64,000 bases of DNA from Prostheceraeus crozeri (lineage: Eukaryota > Platyhelminthes > Polycladida > Euryleptidae): assembly GCA_907163375.1 (NCBI GenBank), contig CAJQUW010003381.1, positions 124,001-188,000 on the forward strand, read 5' to 3'. A program made the position numbers and the translations under genes. The stretch's first letter is position 1. The number at the start of each line of letters is the position of its first letter. Shown here piece by piece: positions 60,081-64,000 of the stretch. The notes beneath the pieces were generated by a model that did not search any database, was not told the origin of the DNA, and was given only the letters and a program-made list of their open reading frames with translations.

Positions 60081-60534
60081 ATCATGATCCGATATCTGGA
60101 CTATTTCTATGAGGAAAGTTCTCAGGGAAAGTTCTACGGGAAGGGATGGTTCTTTGATTATATACCATGATGTACATAGACATCCCCTCAATAACCCGGG
60201 AGTTATTTTCAGAGAATATCCCTACGTTTGGTTTAACGATATCTATAATTGAACAATCATGAATTACATTCATTCAAGTTAATTAGTAATTCACATGTAC
60301 ATGTAGAGTCAAAACATCACATCTCTACATACAGTACGTTACAAGGAACGATAAAGCGGTAAGTAGGCCTATATGAATATGAAGTCAAAAGAAATGGAAT
60401 GAAACGTGGTTTGTCTCAGCGTTCACATCCATCTTCATTTGCTTCCTTGCGGGCATTTGTAGCTGCCATGTTTCATTGTTCATGACTATTCTTGTTGCAT
60501 TCATGCAGTCGGATCATGATATATTTACTACATA

Positions 60535-60561
60535 ACTCCTAGATGTTATATATCTAGGAGT
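60535..60561. repeat. loxP-like 10-7-10 inverted repeat at element terminus
   Basis: ACTCCTAGAT, a 7-base spacer GTTATAT, then ATCTAGGAGT, four bases from the right end of the 58240 element. This arm-spacer-arm layout is that of many YR core sites. The comparable repeat at 18814-18853 has 13-base arms and a 14-base spacer. Confidence 0.6.
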
Positions 60562-60939
60562 CCATGGGATTGCACATGATTATACCATACACTAATTTAA
60601 GATCTAATGCCGCTCAGAATAGCCATAGATTTCTTTATAATGACATTGCTACAGTCTGTTGAATTCAAGTTTCCATTCATTGAATTCAAGATTCGATATC
60701 CAATGTTCAACTTTCGATAACACAGATTCATGTTTCAATAACTATGATTCAACTTTCCATGATGATAGATTCAAGATTCCATATCATGGATTCAAGTTTC
60801 CATGATTTTTCTATCAAATTGGTTCACACAATTCTTCACATAATTTTCATTTCTATGAATATATGCGGATGACTTGGATCTCTATTGAACTTCAAAATTA
60901 GTATATTGTCAAAAAATCATCTTCGCGCGCGAATTCCGA

Positions 60940-61100
60940 TGCAGTGTCTACACCATTTTCAAGTTTGATTTCAGAAGTTTTAACTTCATTTTCTGAACTT
61001 CTAACTTTGCCTTCAGATTTTTGGATTTTGATCTCAGAACTTCTAACTTTGACTTCAGGGGTTTTAACTTTGACTTCAGAAATTGTCAATTTGCTGCTAC
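60940..61100. repeat. Short tandem repeat coding TSEVKV-like units
   Basis: Imperfect 24-27-base units (TCAGAACTTCTAACTTTGAC) repeat about six times. On the minus strand they keep a frame open (61164-60898) as SEVKVKTPEVKVRSSEIK-type repeats. It may be a repetitive N-terminus of a lost protein or a non-coding minisatellite. Confidence 0.5.
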
Positions 61101-61263
61101 TTTTCATCTTCAAACCACTGTATAGCAAAAAGCTGAATGTCATTTTTAAATTTTGATTATACATATTTTATTTCATTAATTATATTCGCAGTTTCATGTC
61201 ATATGAAGCACAGAGCAGACTGCTGTATTATCATATGTATAATTTTATCAAATTCAAGTATAA

Positions 61264-61479
61264 TACAGCAAACAGAAAACACAAGCAAAAAAATCACAAG
61301 AAGGTCAAGTTCCAGGATTTAGACTTTACCCGTTCAAGACGGCTGTGAAGAATGGACAGTCTTGGGATGTCAATTTAGTGGGAGCTTCGTCAATTTTTGA
61401 TTCAAGGTATCCTCAAACGTCTATAGCTCCATGGCCCATCCCAGTGGCACATGTGTACAAATGTCTTTCAAGTATTTGA
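61264..61479 (+). other. Coding-like passenger frame inside the 60652 transposon
   Basis: Open for 71 codons plus TGA without a start ATG, on the strand opposite the transposase. It reads EGQVPGFRLYPFKTAVKNGQ, SWDVNLVGASSIFDSRY and APWPIPVAHVYKCL. The composition is protein-like, unlike the surrounding chance frames. I do not recognise it; it could be an exon end or a second transposon gene. Confidence 0.3.
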
Positions 61480-62049
61480 TAACAGTATATTTGAATATTG
61501 TATGCGTTTAATATTTGAATGAGTGTTGACTATTGACTTGTTGCTAATTGATTCTATACTTATTTGCGATAATTACATGTCAGCTACTTTTCTCAAACAA
61601 TTTATAAAATTATTGTATATTATTTTATATTTTCAAGCTTAATTTATAAAATAATTATTTATTTGATTATAATCTGCACTTAGCTCCCATTGCTATATTT
61701 TTGCTAAATTTGTTTCTGACCCATGCAGTTCCTTTTTTCATCTTTCCATGCGATGATTCTTGTGTCTATAAAACAATTCATGAAAGTACATGCTATGTAA
61801 TGCAGAATATAAACATGCAATTGTGCTGTACTATGGAACACTGCCAGAAATCACAAGAAGAAACTTTCACGATTGATGGCTTTTAAAAGAAACTTGTTCA
61901 TATGCGTTATTTGACTCTGAATGACATCAGCTGTCAAGTGGCTCAGACCATGATTCATAGCATCTGTCAAGACAGATTCCTTGTGACATGCCCAAGTTAC
62001 TGATTCTGGCTTTTTTAGGAGTCTGTCGCGGCTTCAGGAACTTCTTTGC

Positions 62050-62884
62050 GTGATGCTTGATGACTGAAAAAGACTCTTCAATTGGATTCAATTATGGACT
62101 GTATGGACTCAATTTATGAGTGTTCATGTTTGGGAACACGGATCTATCAATGAACAAATCTGGTTCATTATGAATAGATGCATTGTCCATGATGAAAGAA
62201 ACTCTCAATAATGGATTGCCCTGCTTCATGCAACACTCTTCAATGAAGGTCTGATAATCATGTTTCTTGTATGACCCGAGTTTCATAGTGTGATGGACAA
62301 TGCCATCATGAGAGACGGCCATTATCATGTTCAGGTTTGCGCCTTTGCTCGCTGTCCTTTTTATTACAGCCTTGTTTCCAACTGCAGCTCTTCCTCGACT
62401 GCAGTTACTCCAAATACCAATATTAGTTTCGTCGACCCAAATGCATTTGTCCACATTGGAGATGTCTCACATGTACCGTTGAGCATACTCAAAGCGCTTT
62501 TCTTTCGTGAAAATAGTATCGCTTGTTATTGGCTGCGAGTAGCACTTTTTGTATGAAATGGAGCGATTTTTGAGATGCAGCGAGATCGTTGACTTATCTA
62601 CTTCGATGTTTCTGGCTTCAGATAAAATTGATTTCATCCTCAAGCTTATTTATCAAATCAATGTGCTCGTTTTCTATCTTGTGATAGCGTTTACCTCCCC
62701 AACAGTTCTTAGGTGAAACGAGATGGGTCTCCTGCTCTAATGCTCTCATAACTGTTCGATGACCAGAGTTATACTTGATTCCCATTGTGTCACAAAAAGC
62801 CTTAAAATTATTGCGATCATGGAGGTAGGTTCTCAATAATCTCTCCTTGTCATGGTTTGATATTTTGCTGTAGCCTCTCTTCAT
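62050..62884 (-). pseudogene. Tc1/IS630-like transposase, broken
   Basis: 62884-62618 encodes the helix-turn-helix half (SKISNHDKERLLRTYL, KAFCDTMGIKYNSGHRTVMR). 62454-62092 and its continuation to about 62050 encode the DDE half: Asp 1 in CIWVDETNIGIWS, Asp 2 in VSFIMDNASIHNE, Glu in LNPIEESFSVIKHH, with about 35 residues between the last two. Stops lie near 62618, 62605, 62470 and 62089 (within SPYSP-LNPIEE), with one shift between the halves. The length matches a 330-residue Tc1-type enzyme. Confidence 0.8.
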
Positions 62885-63521
62885 TGTTTATTTTTATATT
62901 CGATGATAACTGTAACTCAGTGAATCAAATGTCTATTTATCAATTTATTCGCACATAATTCTTAAATTTCAAATTTTGAAGTTCTATAGAGATCCAAGTC
63001 ATCCGCATATATTCATAGAAATGAAAATTATGTGAAGAATTGTGTGAACCAATTTGATAAAAAAATCATGGAAACTTGAATCCATGATATGGAATCTTGA
63101 ATCTATCATCATGGAAAGTTGAATCATAGTTATCGAAACATGAATCTGTGTTATCGAAAGTTGAACATTGGATATCGAATCTTGAATTCAATGAATGGAA
63201 ACTTGAATTCAACAGACTGTAGTACATCAATTGACATCAATGGTAGACCACAGTGTCACAGTACATTGTCAGTAGATTACATGTATACATGCAAATACAA
63301 TGATATCGAGCGATGGTTTTAGATCTGCAAAGTTGATACATAGCCTTAAAAATGCCAAATTTGCGATTTTGAAGTTTGCAAACTTGAGTAAAAAGAGTAA
63401 AAAATTTTGTACGAGGACTTTTTTGAACAGTGTATGTCGGTCGAAAGAAGATTCAGTAAACTGAATCGAGGTTACAGTCAAACGGAATGAAAATATTTCG
63501 TAACTTGCCAATCACCTATAC

Positions 63522-64000
63522 CAGGGGTTCCCAACCTTCTCATGTTGCGTATCCCAAAGTAGAAAATCATAGAATTTTTCATTTTTCCGCGTACCCTCCT
63601 TAACATTTAAAAAGTAGCAAGAATTCAATCATACTAAAATTTACTTGCGCGTAGAAATATACAAAATCCGCGTTTGAAATTTAACTAGGCGTAACTGATG
63701 CGCGCTTGTATAATAAAACAAGCGCAGCGAAAGCCTTGCAAGCTCTTTGTTTGCTTTTGATCATTACTATGGTGGAGAATCCAGATTCATATAAGCATGT
63801 GGTTGGGGTCGAGTTGGTCACACAACAACCGTTATGTAAGCGTCACACAACAACCTTGTGCAACCGTTGTGTATTGGTCGAGTTGGTGGTTGCTGTGTAA
63901 CGGTTGCTTCAAGGCCAGATGATGGTAATCCAATGTCTCCAATAATCCTCGTCTCATCCACTGTCATTTGAAATCTTACCACGACCACTACTTTGCCACA
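63522..64000 (+). mobile_element. Start of a hAT element, running off the window
   Basis: CAGGGGTTCCCAACCTTCTC is the classic hAT terminal repeat. The eight bases before it (ACCTATAC, 63514-63521) would be the target duplication. The right end lies beyond 64000. GTTGTGTG/CACACAAC inverted repeats occupy 63818-63900. No transposase is visible in this part. Confidence 0.75.

Larger units (their letters stand above)
58240..60565 (-). mobile_element. YR-bearing element with CATGGACTCC inverted ends
   Basis: The left end CATGGACTCCTAGATATATA(AC) and the right end (GT)TATATATCTAGGAGTCCAT are inverted over about 23 bp. The flanks TGGATTAC (58232-58239) and GGGATTGC (60566-60573) share GGATTRC, a decayed 8-bp duplication by the rule that fits 18809 and 19153. 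The interior holds a tyrosine recombinase gene and a cluster of palindromes. Cryptons normally lack inverted ends and 8-bp duplications, so either this is a distinct element type or a YR gene was captured by, or inserted in, a P-type element. Confidence 0.6.
60652..63219 (-). mobile_element. Tc1/IS630-like transposon with 247-bp repeat-rich ends
   Basis: TA at 60650-60651 and 63220-63221 flanks inverted ends 60652-60898 and 62973-63219, near identical by eye and starting CAGTCTGTTGAATTCAAG. Each end carries seven or so spaced copies of GATTCAAGTTTCCAT variants, likely transposase-binding sites. It holds a broken transposase on the minus strand and a possible passenger frame on the plus strand. 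Confidence 0.9.

Overview
This is a piece of an animal nuclear genome, most likely a marine invertebrate. It is AT-rich and has no bacterial-style gene packing. It shows GT-AG exon/intron structure, tRNA-derived SINEs with poly(A) tails, and a dense, nested set of eukaryotic transposons. I cannot name the species from the sequence.

Host gene. One exon at 38441-38541 (+) reads as the CABLES (CDK5 and ABL enzyme substrate) family motif just before the cyclin-like domain (QYDPNQLDDP...GKH). Two further exons at 3347-3452 and 7835-7967 (+) have clean splice sites and compatible phases and may belong to the same gene. If so, most of the first 38 kb is intron, swollen by mobile DNA.

Mobile DNA, left to right. 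0-9 kb: two copies of a tRNA-derived SINE, a LINE 3' end and a TA-flanked MITE. 10.8-11.1 kb: a large foldback repeat, with a relative at 26.5 kb. 14.76-16.55 kb: a complete mariner (DD34D) with 140-bp inverted ends and a frameshifted transposase. 17.3-18.8 kb: a broken Crypton-type tyrosine recombinase (YR) gene. 19.3-22.05 kb: a decayed DD41D mariner. 22.25-24.29 kb: a P-element-like transposon with THAP remnants. 29.5-30.7 kb: an element full of CATACGTATG-type repeats. 31.8-33.3 kb: two MITEs with 8-bp target duplications. 40.9-43.2 kb: a CR1-group LINE. 45.5-46.4 kb: a hAT-like element carrying a SINE. 47.4-48.1 kb: a 215-bp-arm inverted repeat. 49.0-50.3 kb: a non-autonomous hAT. 51.36-54.91 kb: a hAT with perfect 8-bp duplications that holds a nearly intact DD41D mariner and a pogo/Tigger-derived MITE. 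58.24-60.57 kb: an element carrying a second YR gene. 60.65-63.22 kb: a Tc1/IS630-like transposon with 247-bp repeat-rich ends. 63.52 kb to the end: the start of another hAT.

Most notable pattern. A family of elements with ends starting CATGGACTCCTAGATATA (or CATNGA variants) is flanked by 8-bp target duplications. Members run from 49 bp to 2.3 kb; the largest encloses a tyrosine recombinase gene. Its right terminus is a loxP-like 10-7-10 inverted repeat, and a similar 13-14-13 repeat lies just beyond the first YR gene. This could be an undescribed YR transposon with inverted ends, or a P-type element that captured a Crypton. A second pattern is a set of near-perfect palindromes, two of which share the core GGTCGC-N4-GCGACC.
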